Shown in pieces: positions 9,447 to 18,072 of a stretch of DNA of 64,000 nucleotides. Source of the stretch: Halobacillus litoralis (GTDB lineage Bacteria; Bacillota; Bacilli; Bacillales; Halobacillaceae). The notes below the pieces were generated by a model. The model searched no databases. It was not told the DNA's origin and saw only the letters and a program-made list of their open reading frames with translations. The stretch is taken from contig NZ_WMEW01000004.1 of the NCBI RefSeq assembly GCF_009856355.1, positions 124,001 through 188,000 on the forward strand, given 5' to 3'. The first letter of the stretch is position 1; the number at the start of each line of letters is the position of its first letter. The translations under genes were made by a program, and so were the position numbers.

Positions 9447-10053
9447 CCGCCCCCTTCTCCTTATGTATCTCCTGCAATAGTAACTGCTGCTGGTCCCTGG
9501 ATCGACAGCTTTCCTTCAATCCCTCTTCCAGATAAAAACGACGCCGGTCAGGTGAAAACCCGGCATCCCGCAGGACATTCCTCATCGTGAACAAAAAATC
9601 CACGTACCTTCCGTAATCTTCAGGAAACTGTTCCTCGAATTTCTGTTTGATTCCCGCTGTCAATTTCGGGCTGGCTCCGTTCGTTGTAACAGATACAGAA
9701 AGCCTGCCTCTCTTCATGTGGGCGGGAAAATGAACATTCCCCCCGCCATTGTCGGCGCGATTGATCAGCGGGACCTCTTTCGCCTCAGCCTCTGCTTGTT
9801 CATTAACCTCCAGCTGATCAGCAGCCGTTATGAGTAGAAAAGCCCTGGAAGCATCGCCTTCGGCATAGGGCTTCCGCTTCCACTCAAAAGCTCCCTCCTC
9901 CCACAGCTGTCGAAGATTCTCTGTCAATTCAGGGCTGATGACAGTCACTTCGGGATCCTCCGGCAGAAGAGATTTCATACGTTTTTCGGCTACTTTACCT
10001 CCTCCAACAATGACAACCCTCTTTTTGTATAAATCGATGGATAAAGGCTTCAT
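9421..10053 (-). CDS. sirC: Precorrin-2 dehydrogenase (siroheme synthesis, NAD-dependent)
   Basis: Oxidises precorrin-2 to sirohydrochlorin with NAD. 210 residues; N-terminal Rossmann motif VVIVGGGKVAEKRMKSL (residues 13-29), then LLITAADQLEVNEQAEAEA and the substrate-site stretch NVHFPAHMKRGRLSVSVTTNG (about 115) typical of the SirC/CysG-N family. Lacks the ferrochelatase half of fused Met8/CysG, which matches the separate sirB gene upstream. Eight bases from sirB, overlapping hemD, so part of one operon. Confidence 0.9.
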   Translation of the reverse strand: MKPLSIDLYKKRVVIVGGGKVAEKRMKSLLPEDPEVTVISPELTENLRQLWEEGAFEWKRKPYAEGDASRAFLLITAADQLEVNEQAEAEAKEVPLINRADNGGGNVHFPAHMKRGRLSVSVTTNGASPKLTAGIKQKFEEQFPEDYGRYVDFLFTMRNVLRDAGFSPDRRRFYLEEGLKESCRSRDQQQLLLQEIHKEKGADDCERTDR

Positions 10054-10060
10054 TGACTAA

Positions 10061-10804
10061 TCACTCCACTCTGGAAAGTTTGTTCAGCGCCTCGTTCACC
10101 CGGAATTGAAGCGACTGTTCCATCGCCGGGTGATCCTGGAGATGATGGGCGGCAGCAGCAGAATATCCCCGCTGAACAGCCTGATGAACAACTGCTTGAA
10201 TCTCTTCCATCAAAACACCCGTGAACCAGAGGTATGGCACAACGATCGTATGCTCATAAGCCTCGACCGAGCGTTGGAAAGCCTCAGAAAAACGAGGGGA
10301 AAGGGCTGCAAGGTAACACACGTCCACAGAGGTTCCACTCATTTCTTCTCCCAGGCGTCCTGCAATCTTTTCGACCGCTGCCGGTGTATCCGGGTGATGA
10401 CTTCCCCTTCCGACTAACAGGATATTTGTTTCCTTTCCAACGGGTGGATTCGTTTCCTGTATTCGTTCTGCCAGCGCTTTTATAATGTTATCCTGCACAC
10501 CAAGCGGCTCTCCATATGAAATCGTCAGCTCAGGATAACTGCCGGAAATTCTGTCGAGTTCTTCCGGGATATCCTTATAATAATGCCCCGCACTTAATAG
10601 AAGGACCGGCTGCACAACGACGGCATCGGCTCCTTTTTCCACGAGGCGTCTCATCCCCTCTGTTATATCAGGATGAGCGAGTTCCAAATAACAAATCTCA
10701 TAAGGCCGGTCATGGGCACCCGCAGCACGGTGTAAAAAGTCCTCCGCCTGTCTGGTGGCTGTTTTTCTTCTGCTTCCGTGACTCACATACAGAACAGCTT
10801 TCAT
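10061..10804 (-). CDS. sirB: Sirohydrochlorin ferrochelatase (CbiX/SirB type)
   Basis: Inserts ferrous iron into sirohydrochlorin, the last step of siroheme synthesis. 247 residues made of two related lobes; the metal-site histidine motif VSHGSR is at residues 7-12, LSAGHYYKDIPEEL near 85 and GRGSHHPDTPAAVEK near 135. Size matches the long two-domain CbiX form rather than the short archaeal one. Cobaltochelatase activity cannot be excluded by sequence, but the cys/siroheme setting argues for iron. Sixteen bases after cobA. Confidence 0.9.
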   Translation of the reverse strand: MKAVLYVSHGSRRKTATRQAEDFLHRAAGAHDRPYEICYLELAHPDITEGMRRLVEKGADAVVVQPVLLLSAGHYYKDIPEELDRISGSYPELTISYGEPLGVQDNIIKALAERIQETNPPVGKETNILLVGRGSHHPDTPAAVEKIAGRLGEEMSGTSVDVCYLAALSPRFSEAFQRSVEAYEHTIVVPYLWFTGVLMEEIQAVVHQAVQRGYSAAAAHHLQDHPAMEQSLQFRVNEALNKLSRVE

Positions 10805-10820
10805 CGTCTTCCTCCATTTC

Positions 10821-11597
10821 CTACCCTACTACGGTTTGTTCAGATGTCTGGACGTCAGATGCGGCGGGATTGAACCATTGGAGGTGGCTGCTTAATTCCA
10901 CTACTTCCCCCACTACTATCATGGCAGGATTTTCGATGAAGCGGCTCTTTTCTACAATGGTATCAATCGTCCCTTTCACCATTTTCTGGCTGCTCGTTGT
11001 TCCATTTTGGATGAGTGCCATCGGTGTATCCGCTGGACGCCCGTATTTTTTCAACCGTTCACAAATCTCAGGAAGCCTTTTGACTCCCATGTATATACAG
11101 AGTGTATCCATACTCTTTACGACCCGCTCCCAATACGCTTCCTCATCTGTCCCTTTTTTACTGACTCCGGAAATGAATGCGACCGATGAACTGTAATCCC
11201 TGTGTGTGACGGGGATGCCGGCATAAGCAGGAGCAGCCGTCCCTGAGGTAATCCCCGGGACGATTTCAAAAGGAATGGACCTTTTTGCAAGAGCTTCTGC
11301 TTCTTCACCTCCACGGCCGAACACGAAGGGGTCTCCCCCTTTGAGACGTGTCACCACTTTCCCTTGAAGCGCGTATTTAACAAGCAGATGATTGATGGTC
11401 GACTGAGACAACGCGTGATGATCCGGCCTTTTCCCACAGAAGACAAGCTCCGCCCCTGCTTTCGTCTCTTCCAGAAGATCCTGGTTGATCAGTCTGTCAT
11501 ACAGCACCACATCCGCCTGCTGGACAGCTTTAAGACCTTTAACGGTAATGAGATCCACGTCGCCCGGACCTGCCCCGACAATATATACTTTGGTCAC
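10821..11597 (-). CDS. cobA: Uroporphyrinogen-III C-methyltransferase
   Basis: Uses two SAM molecules to turn uroporphyrinogen III into precorrin-2, committing tetrapyrrole to siroheme. 258 residues; shows VGAGPGDVDLITVKGLKA at residues 7-24, the SAM-site RLKGGDPFVFGRGGEEAEAL (about 84) and ITSGTAAPAYAGIPVTHRDY (about 115). Start is a GTG at 11597 with GGAGGG six bases upstream. One base gap after cysC. A gene that uses SAM standing under a SAM riboswitch makes biochemical sense. Equivalent to sumT/ylnD in B. subtilis. Confidence 0.95.
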   Translation of the reverse strand: MTKVYIVGAGPGDVDLITVKGLKAVQQADVVLYDRLINQDLLEETKAGAELVFCGKRPDHHALSQSTINHLLVKYALQGKVVTRLKGGDPFVFGRGGEEAEALAKRSIPFEIVPGITSGTAAPAYAGIPVTHRDYSSSVAFISGVSKKGTDEEAYWERVVKSMDTLCIYMGVKRLPEICERLKKYGRPADTPMALIQNGTTSSQKMVKGTIDTIVEKSRFIENPAMIVVGEVVELSSHLQWFNPAASDVQTSEQTVVG

Positions 11598-11598
11598 G

Positions 11599-12207
11599 TT
11601 ATCCCTCCTTGTCGTTCAACCACTTTTTATCAATAAGAAGTTGAAAAATCTGCTCGGCACAGGCCTGGATGGAATGCTGATCAGACCGCACGATACATTC
11701 CGGATTCACCGGTGCCTCATACGGGGCGTCCACGCCTGTAAAGCCGGAGATTTCACCCGCTCTCGCTTTTTTGTATAATCCTTTAGGGTCCCTGCTTTCA
11801 CATTCCTCAACAGGACAATCGACAAAGACTTCGATAAACTCTTCCTCTGCCAAAAGAGAACGGACACGATCACGGTCCTGCCTGTACGGAGAAATAAAGG
11901 CTGTCAAAACAATGGAACCATTGTCTGTGAACAATTTGGATACTTCACCGATCCGTCGGATATTTTCTGCCCGGTCCGCTTCAGAAAAACCCAGGTCCTG
12001 GTTCAATCCATGACGGACATTATCCCCATCAAGCAGGTATGTCTGAATGCCGTGCTCAAAAAGCAGCCGGTTCAAGTGGTTGGCAATGCTGGATTTACCA
12101 GCCCCTGACAGGCCGGTAAACCAGAGTACTCCACTGTAATGACCATTCTTCCTGCGGTAATCCTGTTTTTGTACAGCGGCTTCATGCCATGTTAGATTCG
12201 TCGCCAT
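11599..12207 (-). CDS. cysC: Adenylyl-sulfate kinase
   Basis: Phosphorylates APS to PAPS with ATP. 202 residues with P-loop GLSGAGKSSIANHL (about residue 32), DGDNVRHGLNQDLGF (about 60) and the lid/product motifs FISPYRQDRDRVR and FTGVDAPYEAP. ATG at 12207 follows GGGGTG; an upstream GTG overlaps the sat stop and would add only three residues. Because CysH here has the APS-reductase type cysteines, PAPS may be used mainly for sulfonation or by a dual-specific CysH. Confidence 0.95.
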   Translation of the reverse strand: MATNLTWHEAAVQKQDYRRKNGHYSGVLWFTGLSGAGKSSIANHLNRLLFEHGIQTYLLDGDNVRHGLNQDLGFSEADRAENIRRIGEVSKLFTDNGSIVLTAFISPYRQDRDRVRSLLAEEEFIEVFVDCPVEECESRDPKGLYKKARAGEISGFTGVDAPYEAPVNPECIVRSDQHSIQACAEQIFQLLIDKKWLNDKEG

Positions 12208-12212
12208 ATCGT

Positions 12213-13358
12213 TCACCCCTTTGCATCCGCTGTCTGTTGTTTGAGTCCTTCGATCAACACGTCGACGACTTCCGGACGGCTGAACGTTTTCGGAGGTTTT
12301 TCCCCGTTGCGGAGCAGCTCGCGCACTTTTGTTCCGGATAAAATCACGTGATGTTCCTTGTCATGCGGGCAGGTTTTATGAGAAGCCATGGCCTCACAGG
12401 CTCTGCAGTAAAAGCTGTGTTCAAAGAAGACCGGTGTAATTTCCAGCTCCCCTTCTTCAAAATGGCTGAAAATTTTCTGGGCATCGTATGTACCGTAATA
12501 ATCGCCGACACCCGCATGGTCACGTCCGACAATGAAGTGGGAGCATCCGAAGTTTTTACGGACAATCGCATGAAACACCGCTTCCCTCGGGCCTGCATAA
12601 CGCATCGCCGCATTGAAGACAGCCAGGGTAACCCGGTTTTTCGGATAATATTCATCCAACAGCACTTCGTAGCTCTTCATGCGCACATCACTTGGGATGT
12701 CATCGCTTTTCGTTTCCCCAACGAGTGGATTCAAAAATAAGCCGTCGACGCTTTCAAGGGCTGCTTTTTGAATGTATTCATGAGCACGGTGTACGGGGTT
12801 GCGTGTTTGGAAGCCGACCACCTTTTCCCATCCGGCTTCTTGGAATCGTTCCCTCGTCTCTGCGGGATCAAGATAATAATGGTTTCCATGCTCACGTTCC
12901 GGTCTTGCGAATACTTCGATTTTCCCACCGACATAATAGTCCGGCCGGTTGTAAAGTTTACTGACGCCGGGGTGAGCCTCTTCCGTTGTTAAGTAGACCT
13001 TTGCGGCTTCTTTTTGTTTATCAGGCTTGAAAATATCTTCGATTTCAATCACGCCATAAACCGTGCCGTCCTTAACGAGCGCTGCTCGGCCAGTTAACGA
13101 AGCGGCCTGCTGCTCAGAAACCGGCAGGGTGATCGGAAGACTCCATGGGGTGCCGTCCTTCAAGCGGAGATCTTCCACTACGTTTTCATAATCTTCCTGT
13201 GTTAAAAACCCTTGAAGCGGACTGTAGGCTCCATTGGCGATTAGATCGATATCACTCAAAGCCATCGCATCAAGTTCGATCCTCTGCTCCGGCAGTGACT
13301 GCGGCTCTTCTGTAAAGCGATTGATTAAGCGTCCACCATGCGGTTGAATAATTGACAT
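12213..13358 (-). CDS. sat: Sulfate adenylyltransferase (ATP sulfurylase)
   Basis: Activates sulfate with ATP to APS, first step of assimilation. 381 residues, single-domain bacterial Sat. Active-site motifs [14 protein letters not shown] (about 190) and [12 protein letters not shown] (about 286) are intact, and a Cys/His cluster [20 protein letters not shown] is present near 322 as in other Bacillus Sat proteins. ATG at 13358 preceded by AAAGGAGAG; longer in-frame openings upstream would run into cysH. Second gene of the operon, 14 bases after cysH. Confidence 0.97.
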   Translation of the reverse strand: MSIIQPHGGRLINRFTEEPQSLPEQRIELDAMALSDIDLIANGAYSPLQGFLTQEDYENVVEDLRLKDGTPWSLPITLPVSEQQAASLTGRAALVKDGTVYGVIEIEDIFKPDKQKEAAKVYLTTEEAHPGVSKLYNRPDYYVGGKIEVFARPEREHGNHYYLDPAETRERFQEAGWEKVVGFQTRNPVHRAHEYIQKAALESVDGLFLNPLVGETKSDDIPSDVRMKSYEVLLDEYYPKNRVTLAVFNAAMRYAGPREAVFHAIVRKNFGCSHFIVGRDHAGVGDYYGTYDAQKIFSHFEEGELEITPVFFEHSFYCRACEAMASHKTCPHDKEHHVILSGTKVRELLRNGEKPPKTFSRPEVVDVLIEGLKQQTADAKG

Positions 13359-13372
13359 AAACCATCTCTCCT

Positions 13373-14101
13373 TTATTGTTTCGTATCTCCTGCGGTGTGG
13401 AGTCCACACTCGGTTTTATTGAATCCCTGCCACCTTCCTGAACGGCCATCATCCAGTGCTTTCGCTGTGCAGGGAATGCAGCCGACACTTGGATAGCTTT
13501 GATCGTGTAATTCATTGTAATCCAAGCTATTTAGTCGGATATAATCCCATACGTCTTCCCATGTCCAGTGAATCAAGGGGCATATTTTAATGGACTGGAA
13601 GCGTTCATCCTTGTTCACGAAATTTGTATGGCTCCGGCTTGCGGACTGTTCCCTTCTTAACCCGGACATCCAGGCCGTCGCTCCTGTAAGGGCTTCTTCC
13701 AACGGTTTGATCTTCCTGATCGCACAGCATTGATCTGGGTTTCTTTTCCACAGGGCCGGTCCATGCTTCTCCGCCTGCTCCTCCACGGTCAAATCGGGCT
13801 TTTTCATATGGATGTTCAGTTTCGGATACCTATTCTTCACTTTCTCAATTAAATCATAGGTTTCCTGGAAGTGAAGGCCTGTGTCCAGAAAAACGACATC
13901 GGCATCAGGCTGTGCCTTTGCAATAAAATCAAGCAGTACGATCGCTTCAGCACCGAAACTGCACGCATAAACGAGCTGCTTTCCATAATGCCCGTAGGCC
14001 CATTCAATGACACGCCTGGCTCCCTTGTGTCCATCCTCAAAGTCCATGTGGAGCAGAGGGTCCCCGGTGAATGTTTCATACGTTGGTGCACTCGTATTCA
14101 T
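13373..14101 (-). CDS. cysH: Phosphoadenylyl-/adenylyl-sulfate reductase
   Basis: Reduces APS (or PAPS) to sulfite with thioredoxin. 242 residues; contains the PP-loop-like [17 protein letters not shown] (about 47), the paired CC motif [16 protein letters not shown] (about 123) and CIPC (about 208) that together bind a 4Fe-4S cluster, and the redox tail ECGLH. The CC/CXXC set marks the iron-sulfur APS-reductase type. ATG at 14101 has a perfect GGAGG; an in-frame extension to 14209 would run through the riboswitch terminator and is rejected. First gene of the nine-gene operon. Confidence 0.96.
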   Translation of the reverse strand: MNTSAPTYETFTGDPLLHMDFEDGHKGARRVIEWAYGHYGKQLVYACSFGAEAIVLLDFIAKAQPDADVVFLDTGLHFQETYDLIEKVKNRYPKLNIHMKKPDLTVEEQAEKHGPALWKRNPDQCCAIRKIKPLEEALTGATAWMSGLRREQSASRSHTNFVNKDERFQSIKICPLIHWTWEDVWDYIRLNSLDYNELHDQSYPSVGCIPCTAKALDDGRSGRWQGFNKTECGLHTAGDTKQ

Positions 14102-14126
14102 AAGCTCCTCCTTTCTTATCTTCAAC

Positions 14127-14300
14127 AAAAAAACCTTTCTTCTGATATAAGAAGAAAGGAGAGTCATCATTCGCGATTCAACCGTTCTTCTTATCCTTCC
14201 AAGTGTCAATCACCTGCTGGAATTGGCACAGTTTCTGTTCGTGGTGACAGATCCGTTGCCGAGGCTTCGAAGGGCCAGTCCCTCCACCTCTCTCGATAAG
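14127..14300 (-). ncRNA. SAM-I (S-box) riboswitch with terminator, leader of the cysH operon
   Basis: Reading the minus strand from 14300: CTTATCGAGAGAGGTGGAGG, then GACTGGCCC, then GCCTCGGCAACGG, and closure by GGATAAG at 14196-14190. This matches the S-box consensus, including the K-turn GA pairs and P1 helix. The expression platform is a 10-bp stem (14150-14159 with 14134-14143) followed by a T7 run (14133-14127). High SAM should end transcription before cysH. Confidence 0.96.
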
Positions 14301-14339
14301 AAAAATGTTTCCAGATTTTGTTCAAAAGATTTGATTCAA

Positions 14340-14368
14340 ATATTAGACCTGATTTAAAGATATGTCAA
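14340..14368 (-). promoter_or_regulatory. Sigma-A promoter of the cysH operon
   Basis: TTGACA (14368-14363), 17-base spacer, TAATAT (14345-14340). Predicted start near 14333, about 33 bases before the riboswitch P1 helix. Confidence 0.8.
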
Positions 14369-14500
14369 CATGCATTTCAAATATTACTAGTTTTCTGTTT
14401 ATTTCATTGTAAACCATTGACAAATTGTCATCCATGTTTTAGCTTTGAATATATTATTCATGTACTTGTGAATTCCGCTTTGGAAGCGGGCTACATATAT
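14369..14500 (+). other. Divergent promoter region between the two SAM riboswitches
   Basis: No coding sequence seen. A TTGACA (14417-14422) with a poor TAGCTT 17 bases later, or TATATT at 14450-14455, could form the plus-strand promoter for the TauE/SafE gene; the pairing is not well resolved. Confidence 0.35.
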
Positions 14501-14639
14501 CCTTATAAAGAGCCGGGGGAGGAAACTGGTCTGATGATCCCGCAGCAACCTCACTTAGGAAAAGGTGCTCATTCCAGCAGACGGTGGTCTGAAAGATAAG
14601 GAGAGGAAGCTTGACCTCTTCTGGATGAAGAGGTTTTTT
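14501..14639 (+). ncRNA. SAM-I (S-box) riboswitch with terminator, leader of the TauE/SafE gene
   Basis: Starts CCTTATAAAGAGCC, continues GGGGGAGGAAACTGGTCTGATGA and CCGCAGCAACCTCACT, and closes with AAAGATAAGG (14592-14601), the S-box pattern. Terminator: stem 14615-14621 with 14627-14633 and T6 to 14639. Aptamer core slightly more divergent than the cysH one (GGTCTGATGA where GGCCC is usual), but the conserved GCAACC and GAAAGATAAGG are intact. Confidence 0.92.
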
Positions 14640-14698
14640 GTCCCTCTTCATGGTTAAAACCAAGTAATCTTATGTGTTTAATCAAAAGGAGAGGTACG

Positions 14699-15607
14699 AT
14701 GAAGAAATTACTGATATTTTCACTGGTCGGATTTATGGCCCAATTGATGGATGGGGCACTCGGAATGGGGTTTGGTTTAAGTTCCTCCACCATTCTCCTT
14801 GCCTACGGGATGGCTCCGGCGGTGGCTTCAGCTTCTATCCACTTGTCCCAGATTGCCACAACAGCGGCCTCCGGGTTCTCCCACTATAAATTCGGGAACG
14901 TGGACAAACGGCTCGTCTTAACACTTGCTCTTCCTGGTGGGATCAGTGCTTTTACAGGCGCTGCCCTGCTCAGCTGGGTTCCAGGTGATTTGATCCGCCC
15001 GTACATCTCAATCTTTTTATTAGGGCTGGGCGTTTATGTAGTCATCCGCTTTTTACTTATGAGCAGGACGAAACCTTTGAAGTCAGAAAAAAAACCGTTC
15101 CGACGCCGGTTCTTGTTCCCTCTCGGTTTCCTGGGGGGTTTTCTTGATGCGGTAGGCGGCGGCGGATGGGGACCCGTGAATACTCCGGTCCTGTTATCCA
15201 GTAGAGGAATCCTTCCCAGAAAAGTGATCGGTACGGTAGATACGAGTGAATTTATCGTTACCTTATCCGCAACGGCTGGTTTTCTACTCTTTCTTGGATG
15301 GGAAGAGCTCAGCTGGCTGCTGGTCCTGGCTTTTGTCATTGGCGGAGTCATGGCCGCTCCTCTGGCAGCCTGGCTTGTAAAAAAACTCCCTCCTGTCGTT
15401 TTGGGGGTTGCTGCAGGTGGTTTTATCATTTTGACAAACAGCCGCACCCTGCTTACCTATGCTCCATGGAATGAACAGACGTTATATATCATATACAGCC
15501 TGCTGATAACCGGGTACGCGGCTGCGGTCGTCTTCTCCATACGGACTTATATAAAACTACACAGACACCCGCATACAGAAACGCGGTTAAAAAAAGCGCA
15601 GTTCTAA
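14699..15607 (+). CDS. TauE/SafE family transporter under SAM riboswitch control
   Basis: Integral membrane protein of 302 residues with eight or so hydrophobic segments and two family repeats: LVGFMAQLMDGALGMGFGLS (residues 8-27) and GFLGGFLDAVGGGGWGPVN (about 142-160). The DGxxGxGxG-type repeat pair is diagnostic. TauE/SafE proteins move sulfur oxyanions or sulfonates across the membrane. ATG at 14699 has AAAGGAGAGG. Divergent from the cys operon and with its own S-box, and with no CysP permease in the operon, it is a good candidate for sulfate or thiosulfate uptake; sulfite export is the main alternative. Direction and substrate are inference. Confidence 0.87.
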   Translation: MKKLLIFSLVGFMAQLMDGALGMGFGLSSSTILLAYGMAPAVASASIHLSQIATTAASGFSHYKFGNVDKRLVLTLALPGGISAFTGAALLSWVPGDLIRPYISIFLLGLGVYVVIRFLLMSRTKPLKSEKKPFRRRFLFPLGFLGGFLDAVGGGGWGPVNTPVLLSSRGILPRKVIGTVDTSEFIVTLSATAGFLLFLGWEELSWLLVLAFVIGGVMAAPLAAWLVKKLPPVVLGVAAGGFIILTNSRTLLTYAPWNEQTLYIIYSLLITGYAAAVVFSIRTYIKLHRHPHTETRLKKAQF

Positions 15608-15737
15608 TATTGAACGGCGCTCTTCGTACAGCTGTATTTCGTTTTATCATGAGGGTCTGCTTCGCATTATTCATGCCCATGCAGGTTTCACAGCAGAGAA
15701 CACCGTGTATAAAAACGATGATCTTCTTACAAGCTGA

Positions 15738-15769
15738 AAAGCGCCGTTCTAAAAATAGAACGGCGCTTT
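15738..15769. terminator. Bidirectional terminator between TauE/SafE gene and fakA
   Basis: Perfect 14-bp stem AAAGCGCCGTTCTA/TAGAACGGCGCTTT (15738-15751 with 15756-15769) with a 4-base loop; short T stretches on both sides. It sits five bases from the fakA stop. The core GAACGGCGCT also occurs at 15612-15621. Remaining bases 15608-15737 show no supported gene. Confidence 0.75.
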
Positions 15770-15773
15770 CTCT

Positions 15774-17438
15774 TTATTCAATCGAGAAGATATAGCTGTA
15801 GATCGGCTGCCCGCCGTGGTGAATTTCAACCTCTAAATCTTCAAAGGTTTCTTCCACGTAGGCTTCCAGCTCAGCAATATCCTTATCGTCCACACCTTCA
15901 CCCGTCAGAATTGTCAGGATCTCATCTTCATCCTCATCAATCATCTGGTTGAGCAGTGCTTTCGCTGTCGTAACGGCGTCTTTGTCCGTCGCTGAAATTT
16001 TCCCGTCGGCGATTCCCATGAAATGATCTTTCTCTATATCCAGACCATCAATCTGGGTATCACGGACAGCATAGGTAATCTGGCCTGTTTTCACTTCAGA
16101 CATCAAACTGGTCATTTCTTCTTTATTGGTATCGAGATCGGCTTCAGGGTTGAAACCAAGCATAGCACTCATCCCCTGGGGAATGGTCTTCGTCGGAATA
16201 ACAGCTACTTCCGAGTCAGCCATCTCTGCCGCCTGTTCTGCTGCCATCACGATGTTTTTATTATTCGGAAGAATGAATACACGTTCCGCATGCGCTTCTT
16301 TTACAGCCTCCGATAAGTCCTGGGTACTTGGATTCATCGTCTGACCTCCCTGGATGACAACGGTTGCTCCAAGGCTTTCAAAAAGTTTCTTCATCCCGTC
16401 CCCCATGCTGACGGTTACAATTCCGTAAGGCGCTTTTTCCTGAGGCTTCGCCTTCGCTTTTTTATCACCCACAATGGATGTGTGCTGCTCACGCATGTTT
16501 TCAATCTTCATGTTGATCAGACTTCCATACTTCTGTCCAAGTGTCATCGCTTCACCAGGGTACTCGGCGTGGACGTGGACTTTTACAAGCTCCTCGTCAG
16601 ATACGACAAGCAGAGAGTCGCCAAGTTCGCTCAGTTGATGACGGAAAGCTTCTTCATCGTAAGGATTCTCCGCCAGCTTATCCTCCTCGAATTTCACCAT
16701 GAACTCTGTACAGTAGCCGTAATGGATATCTTCGGTGTTCATGAAGTCCTGGGCTAATTTATGGTGTTCAGCGTTTACCATTTCGTTCATGGAAACCATT
16801 TCTTCGACATCCGGCATTTCCTCGCCCTTTAAATTAGCAAGGAAACCTTCATAAATCGTAACAAGTCCCTGACCGCCGCTGTCGACGACCCCGACTTCCT
16901 TAAGAACAGGAAGAAGTTCAGGCGTCCGCTTCAAAGATGCTTTGGCCGCTTCCACCACGCTTTCCATGAAAGGAATGAAGTCCTCTTCTTTTTCAGCGAT
17001 TTCCACAGAAGCTTCCGCCGCTTCACGGGCCACAGTTAAAATGGTTCCTTCCACCGGCTTCATTACTGCTTTATAAGCCGTTTTCACCCCGCCTTGGAGG
17101 GCATCGGAGAAGTCCCGGGTCGTTAAGACCTCTTTGTTCTCAATGGCTTTTGAAAATCCGCGGAAAACCTGGGAAAGAATCACTCCTGAATTCCCCCGGG
17201 CCCCCATCAGAAGGCCTTTGGAAAGAGATGTGGCCACCGCTCCTGCATGGTCCTGGGAAACGTTCCTCACTTCTTCCGCTCCCGATGTCATAGAGAGATT
17301 CATATTTGTTCCTGTGTCCCCGTCAGGTACAGGAAAGACATTCAACGCATCAATCATCTGCGAATTCTGCTTTAAATAATGCGCTCCCTGTAAAATCATC
17401 TCGGCTAATGTTCTGCCGTCAAGCTTTTGTAACGTCAC
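15774..17438 (-). CDS. fakA: Fatty acid kinase catalytic subunit (DAK/DegV-partner, YloV)
   Basis: Phosphorylates fatty acids bound to FakB (DegV) proteins so that exogenous fatty acid enters phospholipid synthesis. 554 residues: N-terminal DhaL-like kinase domain with metal/nucleotide motif FPVPDGDTGTNMNLSM (about 35) and MGARGNSGVILSQVFRG (about 77), middle domain, and C-terminal DegV-interacting FakA domain. Start is GTG at 17438 with AAAGGAGGAAG before it; the product begins VTLQKLDGRTLAEMIL. It follows asp23 by 31 bases, a pairing conserved across Firmicutes. Confidence 0.93.
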   Translation of the reverse strand: MTLQKLDGRTLAEMILQGAHYLKQNSQMIDALNVFPVPDGDTGTNMNLSMTSGAEEVRNVSQDHAGAVATSLSKGLLMGARGNSGVILSQVFRGFSKAIENKEVLTTRDFSDALQGGVKTAYKAVMKPVEGTILTVAREAAEASVEIAEKEEDFIPFMESVVEAAKASLKRTPELLPVLKEVGVVDSGGQGLVTIYEGFLANLKGEEMPDVEEMVSMNEMVNAEHHKLAQDFMNTEDIHYGYCTEFMVKFEEDKLAENPYDEEAFRHQLSELGDSLLVVSDEELVKVHVHAEYPGEAMTLGQKYGSLINMKIENMREQHTSIVGDKKAKAKPQEKAPYGIVTVSMGDGMKKLFESLGATVVIQGGQTMNPSTQDLSEAVKEAHAERVFILPNNKNIVMAAEQAAEMADSEVAVIPTKTIPQGMSAMLGFNPEADLDTNKEEMTSLMSEVKTGQITYAVRDTQIDGLDIEKDHFMGIADGKISATDKDAVTTAKALLNQMIDEDEDEILTILTGEGVDDKDIAELEAYVEETFEDLEVEIHHGGQPIYSYIFSIE

Positions 17439-17469
17439 ACTTACTTCCTCCTTTGACTGCAACTGCAAC

Positions 17470-17832
17470 CTATTCGCTTGTCACGCGGACTCCCTGGATG
17501 AAAATATTGACAGAGTCTACGGACAATCCGACTGTTTTGTTTAATGTGTATTTTACTTGAGATTGGACGTTATGAGCGACTTCCGATATCTTTGTACCAT
17601 AGCTCACAATAATATACATATCAATGTGGAGGCGATCTTCTTCCTGTCTGACAACGACACCTCTGGAAAAGTTCTCTTTACGGAGCATTTCTGCCAGCCC
17701 GTCCCGCAGCTGGTTTTTTGAAGCCATGCCGACGATGCCGTAGCATTCTACAGCAGCTCCTCCAGCAATCGTTGAGATAACTTCATTGCTAATCGTAATA
17801 TGGCCGTATTGGTTGTTTAAATCCACAGACAT
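17470..17832 (-). CDS. yloU: Asp23/Gls24 family envelope-stress protein (YloU)
   Basis: Small cytosolic, membrane-linked protein of 120 residues belonging to the DUF322/Asp23 family; in staphylococci Asp23 anchors at the membrane and responds to envelope stress. Visible family blocks: GHITISNEVISTIAGGAAVECYG (about 10-32, written in part) and DMYIIVSYGTKISEVAHNVQ (about 70). No signal peptide. ATG at 17832 with GGAGGAT. First gene of the asp23-fakA unit, divergent from rpmB. Confidence 0.92.
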   Translation of the reverse strand: MSVDLNNQYGHITISNEVISTIAGGAAVECYGIVGMASKNQLRDGLAEMLRKENFSRGVVVRQEEDRLHIDMYIIVSYGTKISEVAHNVQSQVKYTLNKTVGLSVDSVNIFIQGVRVTSE

Positions 17833-17868
17833 ATAGATCCTCCTTTAGATTCCTCAATTTCTCTCCTT

Positions 17869-17874
17869 ATTATA
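17869..17874 (-). promoter_or_regulatory. -10 element for asp23-fakA
   Basis: Exact TATAAT on the minus strand, 37 bases before the asp23 start; no clear -35. Confidence 0.4.
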
Positions 17875-17977
17875 ACACAAGTGAAGCGTGGTTAATTTGT
17901 GTTCCATGCTGAAAATAAACGGGCGATCCCCTAATATACTGTGAAACAATTCAATCTGTCTGTCAAGAAAAAATTCT

Positions 17978-17986
17978 TGATATAAT
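17978..17986 (+). promoter_or_regulatory. Extended -10 promoter for rpmB
   Basis: TGATATAAT, an extended -10, about 87 bases before rpmB. The -35 is poor. A CAAGAA-AAAA-TTCTTG inverted repeat (17964-17979) lies in the spacer and could bind a regulator. Confidence 0.5.
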
Positions 17987-18072
17987 TGTTCTGAGATTAT
18001 TGCAAAGCCCACATACATATGATAAAGTTACTAAGTATCTGATGATTTTTGTATGTAACAGGAGGGATTTTC

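Noticed and set aside
13373..14209. Longer cysH start at 14209
   Set aside because: The added 36 codons cover the riboswitch terminator and lack an RBS; the ATG at 14101 has a perfect GGAGG.
15489..15680. Minus-strand small ORF between fakA and the TauE/SafE gene
   Set aside because: Overlaps the end of the transporter gene, no RBS, no recognisable motif.
2621..15773. Genomic island or mobile element bounded by sdaAB and fakA
   Set aside because: No integrase, transposase, tRNA end or flanking repeats; the content is metabolic, so I describe it as rearranged gene order.
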